From NCBI GenBank assembly GCA_002329485.1, contig DCTZ01000022.1, forward strand, positions 1 through 54,234: a stretch of DNA of 54,234 nucleotides. Direction: 5' to 3'. A program made the position numbers and the translations under genes. The notes under the pieces were generated by a model. It had not been told where the DNA came from. It did no database searches and was given only the letters and a program-made list of their open reading frames with translations. Origin of the DNA: Caryophanales bacterium UBA1427 (GTDB taxonomy: Bacteria > Bacillota_I > Bacilli_A > ML615J-28 > CAG-313). Positions 1-8,054 of the stretch are shown piece after piece. Each line of letters opens with the position of its first letter. The stretch's first letter is position 1.

Positions 1-2
1 CA

Positions 3-1148
3 GATAAGGAGAGTCTAGTATTACCTACATCAACCATAACTAATCTTACACTTCCTACCCAAGGCGAAAATGGTTCAACAATCAGTTGGTCTTCAAGCCA
101 TCCTAGTGTAATAAGCGAAGCAGGTATAGTCAGTCAAGGAGAAAGTGACGTAACCGTCACTCTCCTTGCAACACTATCCTATGGTGGTGTGACAAGTACA
201 AAAACATTTGATGTTTTTGTTCCGAAAAGAAACAATCATGCGCCGGGTGTGCAAAATGTAAGAGTTGAAAATAACATTTTAATTTGGGATGAAATCATTG
301 ACGCAACCTTCAATATATATGTTGACGGAGCATTGATAATCACGGTAAGTACCAACAGTGTTGATTTAAATATGTTGATTAGTACATATGGTATATATAC
401 CCTTGAAATAGAAACTCTGCCGTTTGGTTTATATGAGCTTCCGTCCGTGAGGGTTGAATATATATATGATTTTAATTTTGACTATTACGGTAATATTAGC
501 GATGATTTGGTTGGCGAAGCGTTAAAACTTGAATTGAGAAAATTGTTAACAGAAACCCATACCAATATCAGATCGTATGAAAACTTAAAAGAAGATCTCC
601 TTTATACCGATGCCAGTTTATATGACGAGGATAAGGTAGTGCTATTTTATAGCCGGCTTGAGATTGATGCGATGTGGGATGCCGATTATTGGAACCGCGA
701 ACATGTTTGGCCGAAATCGCTTGGTTGGTTTGGCGAAAGCGGAGCCGGTTCCGATTTGCATCACATTCGCCCGGCTGATCCATCCGTAAACGGTTCGAAA
801 GGAAACAAAAAACTTGGGGAAGTCGAGAACGGCAATATAGTCTACATTAGCCTTATCAATGGCGGAGGAAACAGCGGTTGCGAGTACAATACAACCTACT
901 TTGAACCAAATGATGAAGTAAAAGGCGATGTCGCAAGGATTATCTTCTATCTTTTTACCAGGTATCCACAAAGCAACACTTACGATTTCGAAAACGTAGC
1001 ACAAAGTTTGGAAGTTTTGTTAACTTGGCACGAACAAGACCCGGTGGACGAATGGGAAATGCGCCGAAACAACCGCACTTATGAGATTCAAGGAAATAGA
1101 AATCCATTCATTGATCATCCTGAATATGCATTATTGATTTGGGGATAA
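3..1148 (+). CDS. Secreted Big-domain endonuclease I family nuclease (5' end outside window)
   Basis: The reading frame is open from base 3 with no stop, so the gene begins before the window; a GTG at 189 lies inside a domain and is not the start. The first ~65 visible residues (pattern ISWSSSHPSVIS...G.VSQG) look like a bacterial Ig-like (Big/atrophied Big) domain, and a second beta-rich, fibronectin-like stretch follows. The C-terminal ~220 residues match the endonuclease I (EndA/NucM/ExeM) family: NREHVWPKS holds the His-Me finger histidine, followed by DLHHIRP and NGSKGNK. Such enzymes cut DNA and RNA nonspecifically outside the cell or at its surface, feeding nucleoside uptake. The signal peptide is not visible. 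Ends in TAA just before a terminator. Confidence 0.88.
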   Translation, partial: DKESLVLPTSTITNLTLPTQGENGSTISWSSSHPSVISEAGIVSQGESDVTVTLLATLSYGGVTSTKTFDVFVPKRNNHAPGVQNVRVENNILIWDEIIDATFNIYVDGALIITVSTNSVDLNMLISTYGIYTLEIETLPFGLYELPSVRVEYIYDFNFDYYGNISDDLVGEALKLELRKLLTETHTNIRSYENLKEDLLYTDASLYDEDKVVLFYSRLEIDAMWDADYWNREHVWPKSLGWFGESGAGSDLHHIRPADPSVNGSKGNKKLGEVENGNIVYISLINGGGNSGCEYNTTYFEPNDEVKGDVARIIFYLFTRYPQSNTYDFENVAQSLEVLLTWHEQDPVDEWEMRRNNRTYEIQGNRNPFIDHPEYALLIWG

Positions 1149-1156
1149 AACCCACG

Positions 1157-1206
1157 AGGCAAACAAAAATGGTCGCTTTTAAAAGCGGCCATTTTCATTT
1201 GCCTGA
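1157..1206. terminator. Bidirectional intrinsic terminator
   Basis: Nested inverted repeat: outer arms GGCAAA/TTTGCC and inner arms ATGGTCGCTTTT/AAAAGCGGCCAT, with T-rich tracts on both sides. It lies between the convergent nuclease gene and the GFGRP-repeat gene and can serve both. Confidence 0.8.
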
Positions 1207-1212
1207 TATTTT

Positions 1213-1479
1213 TTAAAACGGAAACGGTGGATATATCGGAATAGGATATACTGGGAATGGTGGTATTGGTGGAACCGGTGTAACAACCGGCGGTCTTAGC
1301 AATGTTCCTGCTATCAACCCTCCCAGAAACGGCAAAGCACCGAATGTCGGGCCAAACGGTCTGCCAAACCCTGGGCGACCGAATGGGGGTCTACCGAAAC
1401 CAGGTCTACCAAATCCGGGTCTACCAAATCCTGGTCCGACAAACCGATTTTGGTTATTTTGATATGAGTTAAATGTCAT
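1213..1479 (-). CDS. Low-complexity GFGRP-repeat protein, function unknown
   Basis: 88-residue protein. Residues ~15-45 contain five or six near-tandem copies of a GFGRP unit (with PPFGRP and PFGPTFG variants), then a short hydrophobic segment FLGGLIAGTLL at about 52-62, then a proline-rich tail with alternating V/I/Y-P pairs. A strong ribosome site (AAAGGAGGAG) sits a few bases before the ATG, which supports a real gene despite its composition. The unit is basic, glycine- and aromatic-rich. Similar small Gly/Pro-rich proteins in Bacilli are often surface or spore-coat associated, but that is inference. It is transcribed alone and shares a bidirectional terminator with the nuclease gene. Confidence 0.7.
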   Translation of the reverse strand: MTFNSYQNNQNRFVGPGFGRPGFGRPGFGRPPFGRPGFGRPFGPTFGALPFLGGLIAGTLLRPPVVTPVPPIPPFPVYPIPIYPPFPF

Positions 1480-1593
1480 TATACTCCTCCTTTATTCTTT
1501 ATCAATAGTATATGAAGAAGTTTTGTTTTAGCATAGATAAAGATATATATTTTCTTTTGTTTTTTTAAAAAATATATATTTCTATCCCGATAA

Positions 1594-1622
1594 AAACAAA
1601 ACCCTCTATCGCTAGAGGGTTG
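1594..1622 (-). terminator. Intrinsic terminator of the metal-ATPase operon
   Basis: Inverted repeat ACCCTCTA/TAGAGGGT with a 4-base loop (1601-1620), followed on the minus strand by TTTTGTTTTTA. It lies just past the stop of the metallochaperone gene. Confidence 0.88.
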
Positions 1623-1640
1623 GTACTTGGCAAAAGGTTG

Positions 1641-1874
1641 TTATGCTTCTGTTACTTGCGAACTTAAAACATCGAATCCAAGGTTGGAAATAGCATCGAT
1701 GATTTTTTCTACCGAAGTAACGGAATCATCGAAAGTAACCTTTAATTTGCTTGAATTGAACATAACATTGACGCTGTCTTTATCGATGCCGTCAAGGGTT
1801 CTTACGGTTTTATCGATTTTTTGCATGCATGACGGGCATGTCAATGTTTCGAGTTGCAAAGTTGCTTTTTTCAT
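1641..1874 (-). CDS. Heavy-metal-associated (HMA) domain protein, CopZ-like metallochaperone
   Basis: 77 residues, one complete HMA domain of beta-alpha-beta-beta-alpha-beta type. The metal site is LTCPSCMQKI, a CxxC motif at about residues 13-16 (CPSC). CopZ-type proteins carry a soft metal ion in the cytoplasm and hand it to a P1B ATPase. The gene follows the ATPase gene on the same strand with a gap of 36 bases and ends at a shared terminator, so the two form an operon. A good ribosome site (AAAGGAG) precedes the ATG. CPSC differs from the usual CopZ MxCxxC context, so the metal is uncertain (copper most likely by family, zinc/cadmium or iron possible). Confidence 0.85.
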   Translation of the reverse strand: MKKATLQLETLTCPSCMQKIDKTVRTLDGIDKDSVNVMFNSSKLKVTFDDSVTSVEKIIDAISNLGFDVLSSQVTEA

Positions 1875-1910
1875 TATATATATCTCCTTTCTAGAATATA
1901 GTTTTTTTAA

Positions 1911-3788
1911 TTATTGACAAGGTTTGCTTTTTTTCTTTAATTTATACTTAAGGAGTCTCATTCCGTTTAGAATAACAAGCAAGATGCTTGCTTCGTGAAC
2001 AAACATTCCGATTGACATATTCATCCATTCACTGAAGAAAACACTTAACAAAAGAACGATTACAACCCCGATAGCAAGCACAATATTTTGAACCATATTG
2101 TTTTTGGTTGCTTTGGCAAGTCCCAAAGCAAAAGGCAAGGATGACAGTTCCGAATTCATCAGGACAATATCCGATGTTTCGATGGCAACATCGGTTCCGC
2201 TTCCCATCGCAATACCGATATCGGCTTGGGCAAGCGAAGGACTGTCGTTGACTCCGTCACCGACAAAAGCAACTCGTTCGCCTTGTTTTTGCAATTTTTT
2301 AATATATGTGGCTTTATCTTGGGGCAGCATATTTCCGATGGCAATTTCGATACCCAATTCATTGGCAATTTTATCAACGGTACCTTGGTTGTCGCCGGAT
2401 AAAAGAATCATTTTTTTAATTCCTTGTTTCTTTAGGCTATTTAAGTTTTCCAAAGTATTTGGACGAATGGCATCTCTGATTCCCAATAGTACTTCTATTT
2501 TACCATTAATCGCCATAATTACAAGCGAATTGCCCATTTCTTCAAAACGAGAGATATCTTTTTTGATTGATTCGTCAATTATGATATTTTCCTTTTCGAT
2601 TAACTTAGTATTACCCACTACAATTTTATCATCATTGATATTGGCTACGATTCCTTGTCCTTTAATGACGGCAGTGTTGTTAATAGGCAAAGTTTCCATT
2701 GGCCCGATATATGTGGTAATGGCTTTGGCAAGGGGATGATCCGATTCTTTTTCGATGCTCGAAAGGTATTGCAAAGCTTTTTCTTTATTGTCTATATAAT
2801 ACTTTACATTCACAACCTGCGGTTTTCCGGAAGTCAGTGTTCCTGTTTTGTCAAAAACAATTGTTTTTGTTTTGCTGAAGAGTTGAATAACTTCGCTTCC
2901 TTTGAATAACACCCCGTGCTTTGCGCCGTTTCCTATCCCCGCAACATTCGATACCGGTACGCCTATTACGAGTGCTCCCGGGCAACCGAGGACCAGGATG
3001 GTTATGGCCTTGGGAATATCAAAAGTAAGCAAATAAACGATCAGGGCAAAAAGCAATACTCCCGGAGTATAGTATTTGGAAAAGCGGTCGATAAACCTTT
3101 CGGTTTTGGATTTGGCATCCTGTGCTTCTTCGACCAAAGCAATGATTTTGTTGAAAGTGGTATCTTCTCCGACTTTGCTTGCTTTTATTTGAATTGTCCC
3201 ATTTTCGAGGATTGTCCCCGCAAATACTTCATCCCCAACCGTTTTGTGGGCCTGTTTTGATTCGCCGGTAATGGTTGCTTCATCCAAATAACCTTCACCG
3301 CTGATGATAATTCCGTCCACCGGAATTTTGGCGCCGGTTTTTACAAGTAAAATATCGTTTACTTTAACTTCCTCAACCGGTATTTCGACAAAGTCTTTCG
3401 ATTCGGTCAGTTTAAGAGCGCTTTGTGGAGCCATTTGGGTTAGGGATTGGATGGCGGAGCGGGTTTTGTTTAAGGTTCTTTGTTCCAAAAAAGCACCGAA
3501 CAAAAACAAGAAAGTGACGATGGCGGATTCGGCGTATTCTTGGATAATGAATGCACCGATGACTGCTACTGTAACCAGCACATCAATACTGATCAATTTG
3601 ATTCTTAAGGATTGATATGCTTGGATGGCAATCGGCAATACACCGACAATTGAGGCAACAATCAAAGATGAGGTAAACAAAACTTCGCTTTGAAGCACCC
3701 ATTTGGTAAAATAGGCAAAAACAATAAAACTAAACGAAACAAGCAGTAGTTGGTTTTTCTTTCGTAATATATATCTTATGCGGATCAA
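1911..3788 (-). CDS. P1B-type heavy-metal-transporting ATPase with a CPG metal motif
   Basis: 625 residues. Order: N-terminal membrane segments with no HMA domain, actuator TGES (~174-177), the transmembrane metal motif CPG (~269-271) where CopA and ZntA/CadA have CPC, phosphorylation site DKTGTLT (Asp ~313), hinge GDGVND, and a final helix with HEAS (~598-601). Lack of an HMA domain and the HE-x-S motif recall the P1B-4 group (Co/Fe/Zn export, normally SPC and HEGS), but CPG does not fit any standard subgroup. It probably exports a transition metal through the membrane, fed by the adjacent HMA protein. The longest frame starts at TTG 3788, yet AAGGAG (3794-3789) touches that TTG; the true start may be a non-standard codon just downstream (see findings). 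Confidence 0.88.
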   Translation of the reverse strand: MIRIRYILRKKNQLLLVSFSFIVFAYFTKWVLQSEVLFTSSLIVASIVGVLPIAIQAYQSLRIKLISIDVLVTVAVIGAFIIQEYAESAIVTFLFLFGAFLEQRTLNKTRSAIQSLTQMAPQSALKLTESKDFVEIPVEEVKVNDILLVKTGAKIPVDGIIISGEGYLDEATITGESKQAHKTVGDEVFAGTILENGTIQIKASKVGEDTTFNKIIALVEEAQDAKSKTERFIDRFSKYYTPGVLLFALIVYLLTFDIPKAITILVLGCPGALVIGVPVSNVAGIGNGAKHGVLFKGSEVIQLFSKTKTIVFDKTGTLTSGKPQVVNVKYYIDNKEKALQYLSSIEKESDHPLAKAITTYIGPMETLPINNTAVIKGQGIVANINDDKIVVGNTKLIEKENIIIDESIKKDISRFEEMGNSLVIMAINGKIEVLLGIRDAIRPNTLENLNSLKKQGIKKMILLSGDNQGTVDKIANELGIEIAIGNMLPQDKATYIKKLQKQGERVAFVGDGVNDSPSLAQADIGIAMGSGTDVAIETSDIVLMNSELSSLPFALGLAKATKNNMVQNIVLAIGVVIVLLLSVFFSEWMNMSIGMFVHEASILLVILNGMRLLKYKLKKKSKPCQ

Positions 3789-3812
3789 CTCCTTTTATTA
3801 TTCTGCGTTTAC

Positions 3813-3854
3813 ATTATACCATAACAAAACCAAAATATAATTGACCTGGGTCAA
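3813..3854 (-). promoter_or_regulatory. Promoter and palindromic operator candidate of the metal-ATPase operon
   Basis: On the minus strand TATAAT lies at 3818-3813. The expected -35 site (3841-3836) is poor. Overlapping its upstream edge is the inverted repeat TTGACC-TG-GGTCAA (3841-3854), a 6-2-6 palindrome suited to a dimeric regulator. A weak -35 next to a palindrome is what activator-controlled metal-export promoters often show. The regulator is not in the window. Confidence 0.5.
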
Positions 3855-3900
3855 AAAATAAAAAAACTTTGAGTATGGTTTTTCTCCATGCATCAAAGTA
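3855..3900 (-). terminator. Intrinsic terminator behind tRNA-Arg
   Basis: On the minus strand the arms ACTTTGAtgcATGG and CCATactCAAAGT enclose a short A-rich loop and are followed by a run of seven T, A and six T. It ends tRNA-Arg transcription before the metal-ATPase promoter. Confidence 0.85.
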
Positions 3901-3915
3901 TTTGCTTACTTATTA

Positions 3916-3992
3916 TGGCGTCCCGGAAGGGATTCGAACCCCCGACCGACGGTTTAGGAAACCGCTACTCTATCCAGCTGAGCTACCGGGAC
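3916..3992 (-). tRNA. tRNA-Arg (anticodon CCU)
   Basis: A complete cloverleaf can be folded on the minus strand: acceptor GTCCCGG/CCGGGAC, D-arm with AGCTCAGCTGGATAGAGT, anticodon arm GCGGT-TTCCTAA-ACCGT giving anticodon CCT, variable loop, T-arm with GGTTCGAATCC, discriminator G and an encoded CCA. It reads AGG codons. Confidence 0.95.
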
Positions 3993-4021
3993 AATTCGCT
4001 AATTTTTTTAGGGGTAAATAT

Positions 4022-4050
4022 ATTATATCACATTTTTTTTGAATTGTGAA
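4022..4050 (-). promoter_or_regulatory. Promoter of tRNA-Arg
   Basis: Minus strand: TTCACA (4050-4045), 17-base spacer, TATAAT (4027-4022), 30 bases before the tRNA. Confidence 0.65.
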
Positions 4051-4140
4051 CGTTTTTATGAAAATAATAGGAAATGCGTTTTTTTGATAAAATAAAAGAA
4101 ATGTGGACAAAATATAGCGAAAAAAAGTTTTATTATATAA

Positions 4141-4169
4141 TTGTAAAATTATGCTATTTATAGTATAAT
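4141..4169 (+). promoter_or_regulatory. Promoter of the nucleoside uptake operon
   Basis: TTGTAA (4141-4146), 17-base spacer, TATAAT (4164-4169), followed by a short leader and AGGAGGG before the ATG at 4208. Confidence 0.8.
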
Positions 4170-4207
4170 GTTGATGTTCAAGAGAACAAATATTAGGAGG
4201 GAAAGAA

Positions 4208-5290
4208 ATGAAAAAAACTTTAATGTTTTTCTTAGTTGTGGTAATCTCTGCGCTAGCTCTTATCGGTTGCCAAACTAAAACTTATGAGATTGCGCTAATT
4301 ACCGACAAAGGTGACATCGATGACAAATCGTTTAACCAAGGTTCATGGGAAGGCGTAAAAGCTTTTGCCGAAGAAAGAGGTATCTCCCACAAGTACTATC
4401 GTCCGGCTGAAGTCACCGATGACGCATACCTAGCTGCAATTGACCTTGCCGTTAAAGGTGGCGCAAAAGTTATCGTAACTCCGGGTTACTTATTTACAAA
4501 CGCAGTTAACCAAGCTCAAAAGAAACATCCAACTGTCAAGTTCATTATTCTTGACGCAAGCCCAGCTGATGCAGAAGGCGGAACAATCGAAAGCAACGTT
4601 TATTCGATTTTCTATAAAGAAGAACAAGCTGGTTTCTTAGCTGGATATGCAGCTGTTCACGAAGGTTTCCGTAAACTTGCATTCCTTGGCGGTATGGCAG
4701 TTCCGGCCGTTAAGAGATTCGGTTTAGGCTTTGTTGTCGGTGCTGGTTTTGCTGCTGAAGAATTAGGTATTGATAAGATTCAGATGGAATACTTCCATTC
4801 TGACGGTTTCGCAGCTACTCCTGATATCCAAGCTAAAGCTGCCGGTTGGTATGCAGCAGGCACAGAAGTTATCTTTGCATGCGGCGGCTCGATCGGACAA
4901 TCTGCCATGGCAGCAGCTGAAGCAATCGAAGGCAAGAAAGTTATCGGTGTTGACGTAAACCAAAAAGGCGATTCTCCGACAGTTATTACTTCTGCTATGA
5001 AAGGTCTCGGCGCTTCCGTTCAATATGCCTTAGGTAAATACTACGACGGCAAATGGGACGAAATCGGCGGTACATCGGTAAGCCTCGGTATCGACCAAGG
5101 TGGTGTCGGATTACCGGATGACTTTGAACGTTTCGAAAACTTCACCCAAGCTCAATACAACGAAATCGTTGCCAAATTAATCAGCGGCGAAGTAACAATC
5201 GATGTTGTATCCACTCAAGAAACAGTTGAAGAATACATCGAATACGTTGAAAATCTACACGCAAAAGTTAATGTAATTTATCACGAATAA
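4208..5290 (+). CDS. BMP/PnrA-family nucleoside-binding lipoprotein
   Basis: 360 residues. A hydrophobic signal peptide ends in the lipobox LIGC (Cys ~21), so the protein is lipid-anchored outside the membrane. The mature part begins with ALITDKGDIDDKSFNQGSWEG, the typical opening of the BMP (Med/TmpC/PnrA) family with its conserved Asp and Asn. PnrA-type proteins bind purine or other nucleosides and deliver them to an ABC importer, and the three genes downstream encode exactly such a system. A strong promoter and ribosome site fit high expression of the binding protein. A hairpin after the stop probably lowers expression of the transporter genes relative to it. Confidence 0.93.
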   Translation: MKKTLMFFLVVVISALALIGCQTKTYEIALITDKGDIDDKSFNQGSWEGVKAFAEERGISHKYYRPAEVTDDAYLAAIDLAVKGGAKVIVTPGYLFTNAVNQAQKKHPTVKFIILDASPADAEGGTIESNVYSIFYKEEQAGFLAGYAAVHEGFRKLAFLGGMAVPAVKRFGLGFVVGAGFAAEELGIDKIQMEYFHSDGFAATPDIQAKAAGWYAAGTEVIFACGGSIGQSAMAAAEAIEGKKVIGVDVNQKGDSPTVITSAMKGLGASVQYALGKYYDGKWDEIGGTSVSLGIDQGGVGLPDDFERFENFTQAQYNEIVAKLISGEVTIDVVSTQETVEEYIEYVENLHAKVNVIYHE

Positions 5291-5320
5291 TCATCAGCAT
5301 TTAATTATTAAGAATCAAAA

Positions 5321-5362
5321 AAAGAATAAGAAAGGAGTTCTTCCTTTCTTATTCTTCTATTA
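5321..5362 (+). terminator. Hairpin (partial terminator/attenuator) between binding protein and ABC genes
   Basis: A perfect 14-bp stem (5323-5336 with 5342-5355) and 5-base loop lie between the lipoprotein and ATPase genes. The downstream T tract is short and broken (TCTATTAG), so leaky termination or mRNA 3'-end protection is likelier than full termination. Confidence 0.7.
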
Positions 5363-5383
5363 GTTGAAAGTAGGTGAGTCGCT

Positions 5384-6916
5384 TTGACTTATGTCATAGA
5401 AATGGAAAACATCACAAAAATTTTTCCGGGCATTATTGCCAACGATAAAATCACCTTGCAATTGAAAAAAGGCGAAATCCATGCTTTGCTTGGCGAAAAC
5501 GGTGCCGGTAAATCGACTTTGATGAGCGTTTTGTTCGGTCTTTATACCCCGGAAGAAGGCGTCATCAAGAAAAACGGTCAGGTAGTGACAATCCACAACC
5601 CCAATGACGCCAACGCCTTGGGGATCGGGATGGTGCACCAACATTTCAAATTGGTGGAAAACTTTACGGTTTTGGACAATATCATCTTGGGTGCGGAACC
5701 CCAAAAAGGTTTATTCATCAACCGCGGAGAAGCGCGCAAAAAAATAATGGCGCTAAGCGAGCAGTACAAGTTGGCGATTGACCCCGATGTTACGGTGGAA
5801 AATATCTCTGTCGGTATGCAACAAAGAGTCGAAATATTGAAAATGCTTTTCCGGGAAAACGAGATCCTGATTTTCGATGAACCGACGGCGGTTCTTACCC
5901 CGCAGGAAATCGACGAACTGATGCAAATTATGCGCAACCTTGTCAAAGAAGGCAAATCGATTCTCTTCATTACTCATAAACTGAACGAAATCATGGCGGT
6001 AGCCGATACCTGCACGGTTTTAAGGAAAGGCAAAAAAGTCGGTTCCGTCAAAATCAGCGAAACAACCAAAGAAGAATTGTCGCGCATGATGGTCGGTCGG
6101 GTTGTCGAATTTACCTACGACAAAAAACCGGTCAATCCCGGAAAGGTCGTATTCGAAACAGAAGGTTTGACCGTTGTCTCGGAATTAAGCAAAAAGAAAC
6201 TGGTGGATGATGTGTCTTTCCAGATTCGGGAAGGCGAAATCGTCTGTATCGCCGGTATCGAAGGAAACGGCCAATCGGAACTCGTTTACGCGATATCCGG
6301 TTTGATTAAACCCCAAAGCGGAACCATCAGGCTGAAGGGTGAGGATATTACCCACAAATCAATCCGTTACCGAAACGATTTGGGCATCAGCCATATTCCG
6401 GAAGACCGCCATAAACACGGTTTGATTCTGGACTATAATCTGGCCTACAATCTGATTTTGAAAAAATACCATACTTCCCAATTTCATAAATGGGGTTTCC
6501 TGAAAAAAGACGATATCACAAACTATGCCAACGACTTGATCGGTTTATTCGATATCCGAAGCGGCCAGGGAGCCGCAACCAAAGTCCGCAGTATGTCCGG
6601 CGGCAACCAACAAAAAGCGATTGTGGCAAGAGAACTAAGCCTCGACAGTCCGCTGCTTCTTGCGGTGCAGCCGACCCGCGGTTTGGACGTCGGCGCAATC
6701 GAATACATTCATAAAGCGATGCTCAGGGAACGCGACAAAGGCCGTGCGGTTTTACTGGTCTCGTTGGAACTCGACGAAGTCTTTGCCATCAGCGACAGAA
6801 TCCTGGTAATCTACGAAGGAAAAATTGTCAAAGAGCTGGATCCGAAAACCACAACCCACGAAGAAATCGGCTTATACATGGCCGGAGTTCATAAGGGGGA
6901 TCATCATGAGCAGTAA
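5384..6916 (+). CDS. Nucleoside ABC transporter, double ATPase subunit
   Basis: 510 residues with two ABC ATPase domains in one chain, as in NupO/RbsA/MglA. The first has Walker A GENGAGKS (~37-44), signature SVGMQQ and Walker B ILIFDEPTAVLTP. The second has the altered Walker A GIEGNGQSE and signature MSGGNQQK, which is normal for this family. It powers uptake of nucleosides through the two permeases that follow. The start chosen is TTG 5384 because GGTGAG lies about 7 bases before it; ATG 5402 is an alternative. It overlaps the first permease gene by 11 bases. Confidence 0.92.
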   Translation: MTYVIEMENITKIFPGIIANDKITLQLKKGEIHALLGENGAGKSTLMSVLFGLYTPEEGVIKKNGQVVTIHNPNDANALGIGMVHQHFKLVENFTVLDNIILGAEPQKGLFINRGEARKKIMALSEQYKLAIDPDVTVENISVGMQQRVEILKMLFRENEILIFDEPTAVLTPQEIDELMQIMRNLVKEGKSILFITHKLNEIMAVADTCTVLRKGKKVGSVKISETTKEELSRMMVGRVVEFTYDKKPVNPGKVVFETEGLTVVSELSKKKLVDDVSFQIREGEIVCIAGIEGNGQSELVYAISGLIKPQSGTIRLKGEDITHKSIRYRNDLGISHIPEDRHKHGLILDYNLAYNLILKKYHTSQFHKWGFLKKDDITNYANDLIGLFDIRSGQGAATKVRSMSGGNQQKAIVARELSLDSPLLLAVQPTRGLDVGAIEYIHKAMLRERDKGRAVLLVSLELDEVFAISDRILVIYEGKIVKELDPKTTTHEEIGLYMAGVHKGDHHEQ

Positions 6917-8054
6917 TCAAACCAATGTATTCAAATCCTGGTGGGGCAAAATCCGCAAATCCCAGGCTTACAATGATGTTGTCTCTTTAATGATTGCGGT
7001 CGGAGCGGGGCTTGTTTTCGGTTTTATCATTTTGCTTGTCTCCAATCCGTCCGATGCCATCGGGGGATTCCTGACGGTGCTTGCGGGGGGATTCTCGGGA
7101 GGAAGCCAGGGAATCGGCGATATCTTCTATTATGCAACACCGATTCTTTTGACGGGTCTGTCTGTCGGGTTCGCTTTCAAAACCGGTCTGTTCAATATCG
7201 GTGCTGCCGGTCAATATATGATTGCCCAATATGCCACCATTTATGTAATCTTTGCCTGGACTTGGATTCCTTCGGGCATGCAGTGGATGGTGGGCCTGTT
7301 GGTCGCCCTTATCGTGGGCGGAATTTGGGGAGCCATCCCGGGCTTGTTTAAAGCCTACTTAAATGTCAACGAGGTTATCACTTCGATAATGTTTAACTAT
7401 ATCGGTTTGTATTTGGTCAATATTATGATTAAGTCGGGTCCGGCTTTCGACTTATACAAGTCAGAAACCAAACCGTTGCCCGCTTCGTCCAACATTCCGA
7501 AACTCGGGTTAAACCAAATATTCTCCGGTTCCAGCGTTAACGGCGGTATTGTGATAGCCATTATTGCGGCGATTGTCATATATATAATTCTCAACAAAAC
7601 AACTTTCGGTTACGAACTGAAAGCCTGCGGTTTCAACCGTCACGCCAGCAAATACGCCGGCATCAACGACAAACGCAATATTTTGTTGTCGATGGCGATT
7701 GCGGGGGCCTTGGCGGGACTCGGAGGCGGACTTGCCATTTTGGCCGGTTCCGGAAACAAAATGGCCACCGGGGAAACTTTGGACCCGAACGGTTTCAAAG
7801 GAATTCCGGTTGCGCTTTTAGGACTATCCAATCCGATCGGAATCATTTTCTCGGCACTGTTCATTTCGTATATCGAACGGGGCGGATATTACATGCAGAT
7901 GTATGAATTCGTTCCGGAAGTTATCGATATCATGGTTGCCATGATTATCTACCTGAGTGCATTCTCGCTCATGTTCAGATTGATGATTGAGCGGTGGAAT
8001 ACCAAAAAACGCGCTCGCCTGGTTGAGGAAGCCCAGGAGGAGGTGGAAGCATGA
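6906..8054 (+). CDS. Nucleoside ABC transporter permease 1
   Basis: 382 residues, many transmembrane helices, of the BPD_transp_2 (branched-chain amino acid/sugar/nucleoside) type, similar to NupP/YufP. Recognisable stretch: AGALAGLGGGLAILAG before the last helices. The ATG at 6906 is chosen because AAGGGGGAT lies just upstream; the open frame extends further 5' but inside the ATPase gene. It overlaps the ATPase gene by 11 bases and the next permease gene by ATGA, which indicates translational coupling and a heterodimeric membrane pore. Confidence 0.92.
   Translation: MSSNQTNVFKSWWGKIRKSQAYNDVVSLMIAVGAGLVFGFIILLVSNPSDAIGGFLTVLAGGFSGGSQGIGDIFYYATPILLTGLSVGFAFKTGLFNIGAAGQYMIAQYATIYVIFAWTWIPSGMQWMVGLLVALIVGGIWGAIPGLFKAYLNVNEVITSIMFNYIGLYLVNIMIKSGPAFDLYKSETKPLPASSNIPKLGLNQIFSGSSVNGGIVIAIIAAIVIYIILNKTTFGYELKACGFNRHASKYAGINDKRNILLSMAIAGALAGLGGGLAILAGSGNKMATGETLDPNGFKGIPVALLGLSNPIGIIFSALFISYIERGGYYMQMYEFVPEVIDIMVAMIIYLSAFSLMFRLMIERWNTKKRARLVEEAQEEVEA

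Noticed and set aside
1370..1440. Short direct repeats that resemble a small CRISPR or minisatellite
   Set aside because: The repeat period is 15 bases and in frame with a gene coding GFGRP units, with no spacers; it is a coding repeat.
5384..6916. Second ATPase domain of the nucleoside transporter apparently inactive
   Set aside because: The GNGQSE form of Walker A in the second half is normal for this transporter family, so it is not a sign of decay.
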